Shown: positions 34,973-47,105 of the stretch, one piece after another
How positions within the stretch are numbered: the first letter of the stretch is position 1
Layout: each line of letters starts with the position of its first letter
Assembly (NCBI GenBank): GCA_027257055.1
Contig: JAPVLO010001006.1
Coordinates: forward strand, 186,001 to 250,000
Origin: Cephalopachus bancanus
Lineage: Eukaryota > Chordata > Mammalia > Primates > Tarsiidae
Length of the DNA: 64,000 nucleotides
Direction: 5' to 3'
Notes under the pieces: generated by a model
The model's input: the letters and a program-made list of their open reading frames with translations, nothing else
What the model was told of the DNA's origin: nothing
Database searches by the model: none
Made by a program: the position numbers and the translations under genes

Positions 34973-36062
34973 GCCACAGACCAAAAGAGAGAAGACCCAA
35001 ATAAACAAAATAAGAAATGAAAAATAAAAAATTACAGCTGATACCACAGAAATATCAAAGATCAATAGAGATCATTATAAACAACTGTTCACTAACTGGA
35101 AAATCTAGGGAAAATGGATTCATTCTTGAACACATGCAATCTACAAAGATTGAATCAGGAAGAAATAGAAAACCTGTGCAGATCAATAAGTAATGGGATT
35201 CAACCATTAATAAAAAGTCTTCCAAAAAGGAAAAGTCCAGGACTGGATGACTTCACCGCCAAATTCTTCAGGAAAAACTAGCAACAATTCTCCTCAAACT
35301 ATTCCAAAAAATTAAGAAAGAAGGAATCTTCCTTAACTCATTTAAGAAGAACAGCATTACCCCGTTAGCAAAACCAGACAATGACTACAGGCCAAGAGCC
35401 CTGATGAATATAGATGCAAAAATTCTCAACAAAATACAAATAAATTAAATCCAAAAGCACACCAAGAAGATAAGACACCAAGATCAGATAAGATTTATAC
35501 CAGGGATACAAGGATGGTTCAATATAACATAATACATCACATCAATAGAATGAAGGTCAAAAGCCATATTATAACCTTGATTGATGCTGAATAAGTATTT
35601 GATAAAATTTAACATCCCTTCATGATAAAAAAAAAAACTTAACAAACTAGCCATACAAGGAAAATAACTCAATCTAATAAAGGCCACATGTGAATTCACA
35701 GCTGACATCATACCGAACGGAGAAAGCTGAAAGCCTTTTCTCTAAGAACTGGAACAAGGCAAGGATGCTACTTTTACCACTCTCATTCAACATAGCACTT
35801 GATGTCCTAACTAGAGCAATCAGGCAAGAGAAAGAAATAAAAAGCATACAAATTGGAAAAAAGAAACTCAAGCTGTATCTCTTTGGAGTTGATAAGATCT
35901 TGCTTCTAGAAAAACTTAAAGAATTCATTAAAAAACTCTTATATCAGAAAAATAAATTCAAATGCATAAGTAAAGTTGCAGGATACAAAATCAACATACA
36001 AAAATCAGTAGTATTTCTATATACCAATAAGGAACTAGTTAAAAAAAGAAATCAAGAAGGCA

Positions 36063-36340
36063 GCTGGGTGCAGTGGCTCACGCTTGTAATCCCAGCACTT
36101 TGAGAGGCTGAGGTGAAAGGATTGCCTGAGCCCAGGAGTTCAAGACCTGCCTGTGCAACACAGAAAGACCTTGTCTCTATAATAAATAAATTTTTAAAAA
36201 TTAGCTGGGCATGGTGGCATGCACCTGTAGTCCCAGCTACTTGGAAGGCCAAGACTGAAGGATCACCTGAGCCCAGCAGGTCAAGGTTGTGGTGGCCATT
36301 GCACAGAGTGAGACTCCAACTTGATCAATCAATCAAGCAA
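36063..36340 (+). mobile_element. Alu in the L1
   Basis: Right arm shortened (GTGGCCATTGCACAGAG). AATCAAGAAGGCA before and after; tail is (ATCA)n. Confidence 0.92.
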
Positions 36341-36694
36341 TCAATATCAAGAAGGCAATCCATTTATAATAGCTACAATAAAAATAAAATACCTAGAAAT
36401 AAATTTAATCAAGGAGCTAAAAGACTCCTACAAGGCAAATACAGGAGAAAGAAATTGAAGAAGAGTAACTGGAAAGACATCGAATGGTCACGTGCTGGAA
36501 AAATTAATATTGTGAAAATGCCTGTACTACTCAGGGTGAGTGATCTACAGATTCATTGCAATCCCTATTTAAAAAGCAATGATATTCATCACAGGAATAT
36601 AAAAAACATCTGAAAACCAAAATGTATGAAACCGCAATGGAGCTCAAATAGCCAAAGCAATCATAAACATAAAAAAAAAAAAAACACAACTGAG

Positions 36695-37005
36695 TGCTGG
36701 GTGTGGTGGCTCAAGCCTGTAATCTCAGCACTTTGAGAGGCCAGGGAGAGAAGACTGCCTGAGCCCAGGTATTCAAGACCAGCCTGGGCAACTTGGTGAG
36801 ACCTAGTTGAAATATATGAAAAAGATAAAAAAAAAATTAGCCGGGCATGGTAGCGCATGTCTGTAGTTCTGACTTTTTGGAAGGCTGAAGCAGAGGGATC
36901 ACCTGAGACCAGCGGGTCGAGGCTGCGGTGGCCGTGGGCGTGCCACTGCACTCTAGCCTGGGCGACAGAGTGAGACTCTGACTCAAAAAATAAATAAATA
37001 AATAA
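36695..37005 (+). mobile_element. Alu in the L1
   Basis: Full dimer with an altered linker (GAAATATATGAAAAAGAT) and an (AAAT)n tail. Confidence 0.9.
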
Positions 37006-38180
37006 TATAAATAAACCAAAGCTGGAGGTATGACATACTACCTGACTTCAAAATACACAATAAGTCTGTAGCAACCAAAGCAGCATGGTATTGGAATAAA
37101 AACAGAATAATAGGCCAATGGAAAAAAAAATAGAGAAACCAGAAATGGATGCATGTATTTACAGCCAAATGATTTTCAACAAAGACGCTAAAAACACATA
37201 TTGGAGAAAAAACACCCTCTTCAATAAATGGTGCTGGGAAAACGGAATATTCATATGAAGAAGAAGAAAATTGAATCCCTGCCTCTCACCATACCCAAAA
37301 ATCAACTCAAGATGGATCAAAGACTTAAACATAAGCCCGGAAATTATAAAACTACTAGAAGAAAACATTGGGAAATAACTTCAGGACATTGGTCTCACAA
37401 AGATGTTATGGCTATGATATCAAATATCATATCAGTCAATAGAAACAAAAATAGACAAATGGGACTATATTAAACTGAAAATCTGTTGCACAGCAAAGGA
37501 AACAACCAACAGAGTGAAGAGAAAACCTTTGAATGAGAGAAAATATTCCTTTGACAAGGGATTAAGATCCAGGATACACAAGGAATTCAAACAAGGAAGC
37601 AGTAAGCAAAATAAAACAATCCCGTTAAAAAGTGGGCAAATGACATGAGTAAACATATCTCAAAAGAAAGCATACAAATGGCCAACATGTGTATAAAAAA
37701 TTTTCAACATCACTAATATCAGAGAAATGCAAATCGAAATCACAATGAGACATCACCTTACCCTAGTTAAAATGGCTTTTATTAAAAAGACAGAAAAATA
37801 ACAGATGTTAGACAAGGATGCAGGGGAAAGAGAAGTCATACACTGTGGATGAGATTACAAATTAGAACCTCCATTATGGAAAAGAGTACAGAGATTTCTC
37901 AAAGAACTAAAAGTAGAACTACCTTACCATCCAGTAATCCTACTATTGGGTACTTATCCAAAGGAAAAAAATTATGTATATCAAAGAGATATCTGCACTC
38001 ACATGTTTATTGCAGCACTATTCACAATAGCTGAGATATGGAATCAACCTGTGCCCATCAGTGGTTAAAGAAAATGTGGTATATACACACAATAGAATAC
38101 CATTTGGCCTAAAACAGAATGAAATCCTGTCATTTACAGCAGGGTTGGAACTGGAGGTAATTATGTGGAGTGAAATAAGT

Positions 38181-38470
38181 CGGTTGAGCGCGATGCCTCA
38201 AGCCTGTAATCCCAGTACTTTGGGAGGCCGAGGCGAGAGGATTGCCTGAGCTCAGGGGTTGAGACCAGCCTGGGCAACTTGGTGAGACCTCGTTTCTACA
38301 ATAAATAAAAAAATTAACCTGGCATGGTGGCGTGCGCTTATAGTTCCAGCTATTTGGAAGGCGGAGGCAGAAGGATCGCCTGAGCTCAGCAGGTCGAGGC
38401 TGCGGTGGTCGTGACTGCACTCCAGCCTGAGTGACAGAGTGAGACTCCTACTTAAAAAAAAAGAGAGAGA
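38181..38470 (+). mobile_element. Alu in the L1
   Basis: Flanks GAAATAAGTC and GAAATAAGCC. A GAGAGAGAG tract ends the tail. Confidence 0.92.
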
Positions 38471-38702
38471 GAAATAAGCCAAGCACAGAAAGACAAACAT
38501 CACATGTTCTCACCCACATGTGGGAGCTGAACACACTGATCTTACAGAGGCAGAGAATAGAATGACTGATACCAGAGACTGAGAAGTGTATGTGAGTAGG
38601 AAGAGAATGAAGAGAGGTTGGCCAAATACACAGTAAGAGACAGAGAAAACAAGTTATAATTTTGATAGCAAGGTAAGGTATAGTTAACAATATATTGGAT
38701 GT

Positions 38703-38795
38703 TTCTTTTCCCTTCCCTTCCCCTTCCCTTCCCTTCCCTTCCCTTCCCTTTCCTTCCCTTCCTTCCTTTCCTTTTCTTTCCTTTTTTTCTTTCCA
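38703..38795. repeat. TTCCC/TTCC pyrimidine microsatellite in an Alu tail
   Basis: CCCTTCCCTT pentamer repeats decay into TTTCC. The tract continues directly into the T-tail of the minus-strand Alu at 38796, so it probably grew from that poly(A) tail. Confidence 0.9.
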
Positions 38796-39074
38796 CTTGG
38801 AGTCTCACTCTGTCGCCCAGGCTGAAGTGCAGTGGCACACTCACGGTCACCGCAGCCTCAACCTGCTGGACTCAGATAATCCTTCCACCTCAGCCTTCCA
38901 AGGAGCTGGAACTACAGGCACACACCACCACATCCAGCTACTTTTTTGTTTTACTGTAGAGACGAGGTCACACCAAGTTGCCAAGGCTGGTCTTGAACCC
39001 CTGAGCTCAGGTCATCCTCTCGCCTCAGCCTCCAAAAGTGCTGGGATTACAGGCGTGAGTCGCCATGCCCGGCT
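38796..39074 (-). mobile_element. Alu in the L1 3' end
   Basis: Full dimer whose T-tail has grown into the CCCTT microsatellite at 38703. Confidence 0.92.
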
Positions 39075-39390
39075 TGTGTTATATATCTCAAGGGAGCTAG
39101 AAGACAGGACCTGAAGTGCATGCAACACATAGAAAGGATAATACTCAAAATAATGGACACCCCAAATACCCTGACTTGACCATTACATATTCTATGCATG
39201 TAGCAAAATATCACAGGCACCCCATAAATATGTACAAATATTATTAATTCCTCAATAGTCATATACCAAGCACCCACTGTGCTCGAGTACTTGGTGCTCA
39301 GCTAGGTGCCTGGGATACTCAAGTATTTAATTTTACTTTTTAGCGGTGGTTACTTCAGTCCTGGCTCACTCCCAATCTCAGTTTCTCTTA

Positions 39391-39391
39391 G

Positions 39392-39467
<76 letters not shown>

Positions 39468-39660
39468 CTTTCTTTCTTTCTCTTCTTCTTTCTTTCTTCT
39501 TTCTTCTTTTTCTTTCTCTCTCTCTCTCTTTCTCCTTTCTCTTTCTCTCCTTCTCTCTTTCTCTCTCTCCTCCCTCTCTCTCTCCCTCCCCCCCCTCTCT
39601 CCCTCTCTCCTCTCCTCCTCTCTCTCCTCTCCTCCTCCCTCTCTCTCTCTCTCTCTCTCT
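39391..39660. repeat. (TTTC)n followed by (CT)n pyrimidine tract
   Basis: About 85 bases of nearly perfect TTTC repeats followed by CT/TCC-rich sequence, almost all pyrimidine for 270 bases. It sits at the T-tail of the Alu at 39661. It lies 400 bases 3' of a DAPK1 exon in the transcript. Long Ser/Phe/Leu frames here are artefacts. Confidence 0.95.
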
Positions 39661-39947
39661 CTTAGTTGGAGTCTCATTCCTTTGCCCAGGCTGGGGTGCA
39701 GTGGCACGAACGCTCACGGCCACCCCAGTGTCGACCTTCTGGGCTACAGTGATCCTTCCGCTTCAGCCTTCCAAGCAGCCAGAACTACAGGCGTGCGCCA
39801 CCACGCCTGGCTAATTTTTTTCATTTATTGTAGAGATGAGGTCTCGCCAAGTTGCCCAGGCTGCTTTCCAGCCCGCAGGCTCAGGTGGTCCACTCGTCTT
39901 GGCCTCCCAAAGTGCTGGGATTACAGGTTGAGACACCGAGCCTGGCC
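39661..39947 (-). mobile_element. Alu
   Basis: Full dimer after the pyrimidine tract; ends GAGCCTGGCC 115 bases from a DAPK1 exon. Confidence 0.92.
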
Positions 39948-40061
39948 TCCCTTGGGATTTTCTTCAGGATGTGACACAGGCCCGGCACAAGGTCCTTTGG
40001 GGAATAACGTACAGCCCTGCCAGAGGGAAACCCGAGGGCCCTCCCTTGGGGCCGGACGTAC

Positions 40062-40250
40062 CATTCAGACAGGCGTTCTGGATGTCGATGGCCTTGGTGG
40101 ACTGGTCATCGGCCGGGCAGTGCGGGTGGTGGGACGGGGCCGCGAGCACCTCCAGCATCCCTTTGGTGAGGCCGGGCTCGAACACCATGCTGCGGCTTCT
40201 CACGCTCACGTTCTCGCAGCCCGGGCACAGGTTGCTGATGCTCACGGACA
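40062..40250 (-). CDS. DAPK1: DAPK1 internal exon, ROC GTPase-like region (first of three exons in the window)
   Basis: This 189-base exon keeps one frame for 63 codons. DAPK1 is a calcium/calmodulin-regulated serine/threonine kinase acting in cell death and autophagy at the cytoskeleton; the family has a kinase domain, calmodulin segment, ankyrin repeats, a ROC-COR module and a death domain. The encoded peptide includes CENVSVRSRSMVFEPGLTKG and DDQSTKAIDIQNACLNG, which match human DAPK1 with few changes, within the ROC domain at roughly residues 730-800 of about 1430. The acceptor is CTGCAG followed by TG (AG at 40252-40251) and the donor is AATG followed by GTACGT (GT at 40061-40060). It starts with two bases of a Val codon and ends with one base of a Gly codon. 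The preceding P-loop exon was not found between here and 64000, so it probably lies outside the window. Surrounding intron is GC-rich. Confidence 0.93.
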
Positions 40251-43200
40251 CTGCAGGCCGGAAAGAGTGAAGTGAGCCTCACGCAGGGCAGGTTGCCCGT
40301 CTCCCTCCCGGCCTTGCCCTGTGGTGTCCTTCTGGAAGGCCTCTCTGCAGCCTCCTGCCCTCCGGCTCGGTGTGTGTGCCCTCGCGTGTGCGGACAGCTG
40401 TGTCTCCGGGGAGGCTGCGGGCCGGTTCTGGCAGCCCCACCTCCCCCGGTCCCTTTCTGCCCGGCTCTGGGCCCAAGAGGCTGGCCCCAGCTAGGGACGG
40501 CGCTCCAGGCTGCTCGCCACGTGGTCGCTGGCCAGGGTCAGGCAAGGACAGGCAGTGGAGAGGGTGGCAGGAGGGAGAGGGCGGGCGTTTCTCCCCGTCT
40601 CCCTCCTGCCGCTAGCTGTGTCCCTCTGACTCCAGCTTCTGCTGAGCAGTCTCTTTCTCTTGAACGGGAGACTATTTTAGGCTGAATACGAAAAGATTTC
40701 AGACAGTGGCAGGCCACAGCATTTAATACCGTTAGGTCGTAGAGCATGAAAGCTATTCCTTTTTGAAATTCCCTGAGGACCCTTCAGTTGTTCCAGCAGC
40801 GAGTCTCAACTTGTGGACTTAAGATTTTGGCATCTCTCCAATACATGCTAATCTTTCCTTCTATTTTTTATTTCTGGAGGTGGAGTTCTACTCTTGTCAC
40901 CCAGGCTGGAGTGCAGTGGCACACGCACAGCCACCTCAGCCTCAACCTGCTGGGCTCAGGTCATCCTTCCGCCTCTGCCTTCCAAGTAGCTGGAACTACA
41001 GACGCGCGCCACCACACCCGGCTAGTTTTTGTGATTTATTGTCCAGATGAGGTCTCGCCAAGTGGCCCAGGCTGGTCTCAGTCCCCCCGGGCTCAGGCAT
41101 TCCTCTCGCCTCGGCCTCGCAAAGTGCTGGGATGACAGGCCAAGCCACTGGGCTCAGCCCCACCTTTCCTTTTAAAGGAGAGCGTGTGGGCACCAGCATA
41201 CAGCTGGATTTTGACCATCTTGGTTGCTGTTCGTTGCATTTATGTTTACGTATGGTAATGGCACTGTGTTTTCCATTTATGGTGAAAATATTAACTGTTT
41301 CATTTTAAAAGAAATGTATTTTAGGCAGTTAAAAAAAACGAATCAGGTTAAATAAAATGTTATGTAAATAATAGCAGAACTTGTGGGGGGGGACCTCATG
41401 ACAAAATCTGGATTCCCTGTGACTGTGAATAGAATCTCTCTCCCCCAAGGAGCGTCCTGTGCTTCCTCACCATCCCAGCTACTCCCTGGCCGGCCTGTCT
41501 CCCTGTCTCTCCCACCAGGCTGTGCAGGCAGAAGCTGTGTGTGCACCTCGAGGCTGTGACTCAGGGCCTGGCCCATCCTGGCTGCTTCGTAAGTATTTGG
41601 CAAGTCCATGCATCAGGAAGGGGTTCAATGAGCAGAACTGAGCCATGCAGTGCTGTTACAGGCTGAAAAGAGGCCATTTCGGTTGTATCGGAAGAGTCGT
41701 TTAGAAAAGACTTAGAAACTTGCATCCAGAAACTGTTCTCTGTAATCGAGTTAAGCTGAATACAAAACCTGCTTGGATTCACAAGTGTACATTTTTCCTA
41801 GCACCCCACCCTCCACCCTTCTCCTCTCCTAGCTTGGCCTTGCCCGACTGGCCAACCTTATCGAGGAAGCCATCGCCGGTGCTAAAGAAGAAACAGCCGG
41901 CAGGCCAGGTCACCTAGTAATTAGGAGAGTGGGCCAAGGCTGGCAGGAGTGTGTCTGAAAGCCTGGCGTGGGCATTGCCCACCTCCCCTCCATCTGTGAA
42001 TCTGAGATTGAACGTTATAGGCCAGGGTTCTGGGAAGAAGAGATTGTTAAGTTTTAAAGTTAAGTTCTGAAGCAATTTAAAGCTATCATTTTACATGTTG
42101 TGACTTTCCCTTCCTTCCTGCTATTGTCTGCCCCATCCTGGAAAGAACATGTTGTCGATCACAGAATGCTGTCTAAAATATCAGCGTCACCAGAAGACTC
42201 TGAGTCACGTCAGTGGTCACAGGTCAAAAACTGTTCGTGTGAATCTTGAATCACACTAAAACTGCAGTAGGCTTCGAACTCTGGGTGGGTGAAGGGGAAT
42301 GGATTTTGGATATAAATCCTGGAATAAACTTGTGTTGCTTTGAGTGGGTTTTTGGTAAGGATGCCAACTCATCTCCCTATAACCTAGTAATGGAAACTTT
42401 CTCCCAGTGTCTGCCTCTCGTCTTTGGTTGGCAGCGAGAGAAAGTGGCCGATCGTTGCTCGGACTATTTCAGTACCTACCGTTGATGCACAATTAATATA
42501 ATACAACAGACACTGCAAGGCACTGAACAAGTGGCCATTTCACCTGGGAAATCTGACTTCAAAACTGGTGATCCAAATGTAAGACTGAGGACACGGCTGG
42601 ACGGGGAGGACCAAAGTGGGCCCTAAGGGCAGGGCCAGGTCTAAGGAAAGGGGAAGGACAACAAGATGGGAAGCGTTATTCTTAAAAAGACACACACATA
42701 TTTCCAGGAAAGTTGGCAAACAGGAGTGTGAAAAGAAAGCAAAATGACCTAAGCCTCTTTGTCAACATGGCTGACATTTTAGTGTATTTCTCTGCACATT
42801 GTTAGTCCAAGTCTGACAAATACTAGGTGACTTCCCAAGAAAGATTTTGCCCATTTTCCTGTGACCTGGAACCTGTGTGCCGATGACCACCTGTCAGCAA
42901 CAAATCTTGTTTGAGTGCCATGTGGTGTGTGCTTGCCAGGGGAGAGCAGGCAATACGGGGTGATACTCATTCCCGCTCCTTGGTGACAGTTTTCGTTGGG
43001 AAGGTGAAAGGTTAGGACAGGGTTTATGTACGGTATTAGTAAAACAATACTTTCACGGAGACCCTGAACTCACAGGAATAAATCCTTTTTCCTGCTAACC
43101 ACTACCCCCCGGTGGAATAAAGCGGCAGCTCCCGGGAGACCTACTCCTGCTTCCAGGAGGAAGGGAGTCCTCCCCCAGGCTCCTCTCTGCAGGAACACGG

Positions 43201-43616
43201 CAGCCTCTGCAACGCTCTTCCCGGACGTCGCCCCTCCGGCGGCCTGGGATGCTTTCCTTCCTCTGTGGAGCCACAACTCAACCGCCACAACTCTCCGGTT
43301 CCCAACGCTCAGGGGTGCAGGGGCAGTCCGAGGACAGCCAGTGTGAGGGTCACTGGAGATGGGGTCACTGATGATGGCTGTGTCAGGCCACAGTGTGAAT
43401 GGAATCCTCCCGGGCCACACACCCAGGCTGGGCTCTGAGATTTGTTGGATGGGAGCCACGCACCCTCCCTGCCTCCCTGTCCTCTAGCTCTGCTCTGCTC
43501 GCCAAGGGCACCGGGGGCTGGAGGGCTCCAGAGCTGCTGGAACAGGGCCGCCACCCTCCCTGTCTCCTGACTGGGAGCACAGCCTTTGCCTCCAGCATCA
43601 AGAGAATGCAGTCAGG
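40251..43616. other. DAPK1 intron, GC-rich near the exon
   Basis: 40251-40700 is GC- and CpG-rich; after the Alu at 40864 it is ordinary unique intron. No P-loop exon (GHSGSGKTT) found on the minus strand. Confidence 0.6.
40864..41160 (-). mobile_element. Alu
   Basis: Full dimer with a very short T-tail (TTTTTTATTTC). Confidence 0.91.
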
Positions 43617-43946
43617 GCTGGGCGCAGTGGCTCATGCCTGTAATCTCAGCACTTTGGGAGGCTGAGGAGTTCAAGATCATTCTAGGCAACATATACTATC
43701 TATATCTATATCTATATCTATATCTATATCTATATCTATATCTATATAAAATGTAACAAGACCCCCATGTCTACAAAATATACAAAAGTTAGCCAGATGT
43801 CGTGGCATGTACCTGTAGTTCCGGTTGCTCAGGAGGCTGAGATAGAAGGATCATCTGAGCCCAAGAGGTGGAAGCTGCGGTGAGCTGTGATCATGCCATT
43901 GCACTCCAGCCTAGGTTACAGAGTAAGAATCCAACTCAAAAAAGGG
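43617..43946 (+). mobile_element. Older Alu with an internal hexanucleotide repeat
   Basis: Begins GGCTGGGCGCAGTGG. Part of the left arm is replaced by (TATATC)n at 43694-43747. Confidence 0.9.
43694..43747. repeat. (TATATC)n hexanucleotide expansion within an Alu
   Basis: Nine or so units of ATCTAT/TATATC interrupt the left arm of the Alu at 43617-43946, just before the ACCCCCATGTCTACAAAA linker. Confidence 0.95.
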
Positions 43947-46275
43947 AGAGGGGGTGCATGATGGAACTGGCAGCCAAGGGCCAAGATTCTAAAAGCAAAC
44001 TTCCAGCTGTGTCATGATGTAAATGTCCCACATAGGCAGGCATGACCACAGGGCACGAGCAGTGCCACTGGGGATGGCAGGACTGCTGCTTCTGGAACTG
44101 GGCCCATCCCTGGAGGCACACGCTCGGTGGTGGTCGTTCCTCAGGTGTATAACAAATCAGTGCCCGTGTCCGGCACACACGCCATCTGCCAGGGCCCATC
44201 CTCCCCCAGGACACCCTCAAGGTGTCTTATGGTCAGGCTCTGCTTTTCCAGGGTGCTGTGGGTGCTGAGTCACAAGCTGTGAGGGCAGGAAGCCACGGGT
44301 GACCGGCCCAGTCCAGGGTGGGTGGCATCTCCTCTGCTCAGCCTCCTCTGGGTCCAGCCGCCGAGCTGTGCCTCCGGCCCTGGCCTCCCTCGGCTGCGAG
44401 GCTGCAGGTGCACCAACCAGGGTGCTCTCGCTCCACACACGCAGGAGGAGAAGGTGCTAGGGGCCTGTGGGCATGGCCTCCTGCCATTTCACAGCCTCAG
44501 GCAGGAGCTGGTTCAGCTGCAGATGGGTCTCATTCATTCCAGGGTCTGTGTGGATAACCCCACCCCCGGAGGACACCTGGGAGTAGCAAGGCGGGCCTCC
44601 ACGGGGCTTGACAGTCCTCCTATCCCAGCCTGGCATTCCTGGAGGCCACCGGGTCTGGCCAACACATCTGGGACTGGACTCTGCCTCTGACATTGACTAG
44701 GCATGACCTTGCCTGGGGTCACACACACCCGTGCATTCCTGCCCCAGTGCACTGTCCTTTTTCCGCTGCGTTGAAAATGGCACCACAGAGCAAAATGTTA
44801 CACCTGGGGCTGGGGTCTGCTTCAGAGCTCTCTCTCCTGTTCTAAGGGACACTTGGGGTTGGGGAGGGGGTAGAGTCCTTGTGAGATGGGGATCCCGTGT
44901 CCCTCCAAGCGGGGTACCTGCCTCTTCCCCAATATCCGGTACCAGGCAGGAAGGAGAAGCCAGTGCAGACAGAGACTCCCGTTTCCCATAGCCAGCCAAA
45001 TGCCCACGTTTTTAGGCAAGATCCCCTGACTTCTAAATGTTGGTGATGAATTCCACGTTTCTCCTCCCTTCCTCACACTCCACAGAATGCTGCAGCCTGT
45101 CCAGGAGGCCCCAGGCTGGAAGAAATAGGGTGCTGAACACGCCCAATGTCCCCACCACTGCAGATGCATCTGTGCTGCGAGACCGCCACGGGCCCTGAAG
45201 CCGTTGTCCCACCCGCCCTCCTCTGTCTTCCACAGCCACCATTGCCTTCTTGGTGAGTCCACCAGCCCGGCCCTCATCTCCCCACTTGAGAGCATCTGAG
45301 CCACATTCCACGGTGCTGAGCAGCCGTCCTCTTCCGTGGAAAGCGTCCCCCAGGTAGATGTAAACCTCCCACCTGGTCCCGGACACACACAGGATCCTTC
45401 CTGCTTCACCTCTGAGGGGGAAAGGAGAAAACCTGCTCCCAGCCTCAGTCACGTCACTGCATCCCAGTGCCCTGGTTTGGGAAAAGACACTGAGCCATGA
45501 CAGGCCTGTGGCTGTTTTCTGCCTGTTTCATGCCTGGTGGATCTTGAAGACACTTGACCTTTGGCAGACACATGTGTCCTGTCTGCAGGAAGGGGGGCAA
45601 GCGCTATCCTTCTCCTGGAGTCCCAAAGGCCCCTCCACTCGGAGGAGACTTGAACCCTGGTGTCCTGCAGACACTGCTGCCCTGTGCGGCTTCCAGAAGC
45701 AACTCTGGACCCGCAGGCTGACTTGCTCCCGTGTGGTCCCGGGCAGGTTGTTTCTGGGCCTTGCCTGTACTGAGACCCGGCTCACTCCTTGCATCTTCCA
45801 TCTCCCTGCAGGGCAGTGCTGGGAATCTGTCTGCCCGATTCTGGGTCAGCCTGAGAAATGAAGGCAGAGGGAAGAGGCAGGGGAGGCGCAAAGACAGAGG
45901 CGTTTCCTGTCTGCAGCAGGAACTCCCGCGTCATGACATCTTCCAGCTCACTCCCATTCCTTGTGGAAACCTCCCGAATCCTTTGTGTTTAATATAACCC
46001 CATTTCGAGTGAGATAATCAGGCTCAGAGAGCCCAGGGCACTTGCTCCAGGTCACAGAACAAAGCCAGAACTTACCATGGGGTTTCCTACCACTGCTGGT
46101 CACTCACAGAGAGGTGACAGGTTCCTCATTCCTCAGAATGAGGAAGACAGGAATGAATTGGGGAAGACAGGAATGAATTGAGGGCAGAGTCCCACAGCTG
46201 TGTGCTGAAGGTACAAGCACTAGGCCTATCCAAGGAGGATCTTTCCTGGAGCATCCTAGTCAAAAGACACTTCCC
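43947..46275. other. DAPK1 intron, unique
   Basis: Open frames up to 195 codons (44822-45409, minus) reflect high GC and few stops. No homology recognised, no supported splice-bounded exon. Confidence 0.5.
45711..45803. repeat. Direct duplication, copy 1
   Basis: About 90 bases from GACCCGCAGGCTGACT to CTCACTCCTTGCATCTTCC recur at 47106-47196 with about a tenth of positions changed. Confidence 0.85.
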
Positions 46276-46555
46276 AGCCAGGCTTGGTGGCTCAGCCTGT
46301 AATCCCGGGGCTTTGGGAGGCTGAGGTAAGTGGATTGCCTGAGCCCGCAGGTTCGAGACCCGCCTGGGCAGCGAGACCTCATCTCTACAATAAATCAAAA
46401 AATCAGCCAGGCGTGGTAGCGCGTGCCTGTAATTCCAGCTAGTTGGAAGGCTGAGGTGGAAGGATTGCTGGAGCCCAGCAGGTCGAGGCTGTGGTGGCCG
46501 GGAGCGGCCACTGCACTCCAGTCTGGGCGACAGAGTGAGACTCCAACTCAAAAAA
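46276..46555 (+). mobile_element. Alu, young type
   Basis: Perfect 14-base duplication AAAAGACACTTCCC (46262-46275, 46556-46569). Confidence 0.95.
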
Positions 46556-46614
46556 AAAAGACACTTCCCGGTGAGGGCCCTGTCTCCAGGGCAATGTGGT
46601 TGGAGGCATTTCAA

Positions 46615-46912
46615 TTTTTTTTTTTTTTTGAGTCAGGGTCTCACTCTGGCGCCCAGGCTGGAGTGCAGTGGCATGATTACAGCCACCCCAGCCTTGACCT
46701 GCTGGGCTCAGGTGATTCTTCTGCTTCAGCCTTCCGAGTAGCTGGAACGACAGGCGTGTGCCACCAGGCCCAACTAATTTTTCTTGACGTATTGTAGAGA
46801 TGCGGTCTCGCCAAGTTGCCCGGGCTGGTCTTGGATCCCTAGACGCAGGCAATTCTCTCGCCTTGGCCTCCCAAAGTGCTGGGATTAGAGGCGTGAGCCA
46901 CTGAGCCTGGCC
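46615..46912 (-). mobile_element. Alu, inverted partner of the previous one
   Basis: Full dimer, tail-to-tail with 46276-46555 across 59 bases; flanks GGCATTTCAATTT and GGCATCTCAGTTT. Confidence 0.93.
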
Positions 46913-47105
46913 TGGGCATCTCAGTTTTAAGTGAGATTTAAGTCATGTTGACACACAGGGCAGGTTAAATGCGGGAGTGCCCTTTCTGCCCTGGATTTTC
47001 AGTCATCCAGCACATCCCACTTCCGCTCCTCACTTGAGTTTTGTTTCTCCAGCAAGTCCGACCTCTGTCTGGCCTCCAACACAGCCTCTCTCATCCTAGG
47101 GGAAG

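Larger units (their letters stand above)
29635..39247 (+). mobile_element. Old L1 LINE, sense orientation, carrying eleven Alus
   Basis: The element runs from a GC-rich 5' part (29635-30610) through an ORF1-like region (about 30700-32500) and ORF2 (about 33250-38550) to a 3' end CCCCATAAATATGTAC near 39222. ORF2-like runs include the reverse-transcriptase area around 35100-35950 and 36350-36600. All frames are broken by stops and shifts, so it is dead. Alus at 31152, 31682, 32574, 32957, 33398, 34155, 34841, 36063, 36695, 38181 and 38796 account for about 3 kb of its 9.6 kb. Confidence 0.85.

Noticed and set aside
39346..40275. 309-codon open frame
   Set aside because: Runs through the (TTTC)n/(CT)n tract and an Alu, then crosses the DAPK1 exon on the wrong strand.
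44822..45409. 195-codon open frame on the minus strand
   Set aside because: No recognisable family and several overlapping frames of similar size in GC-rich intron; no support for exon borders.
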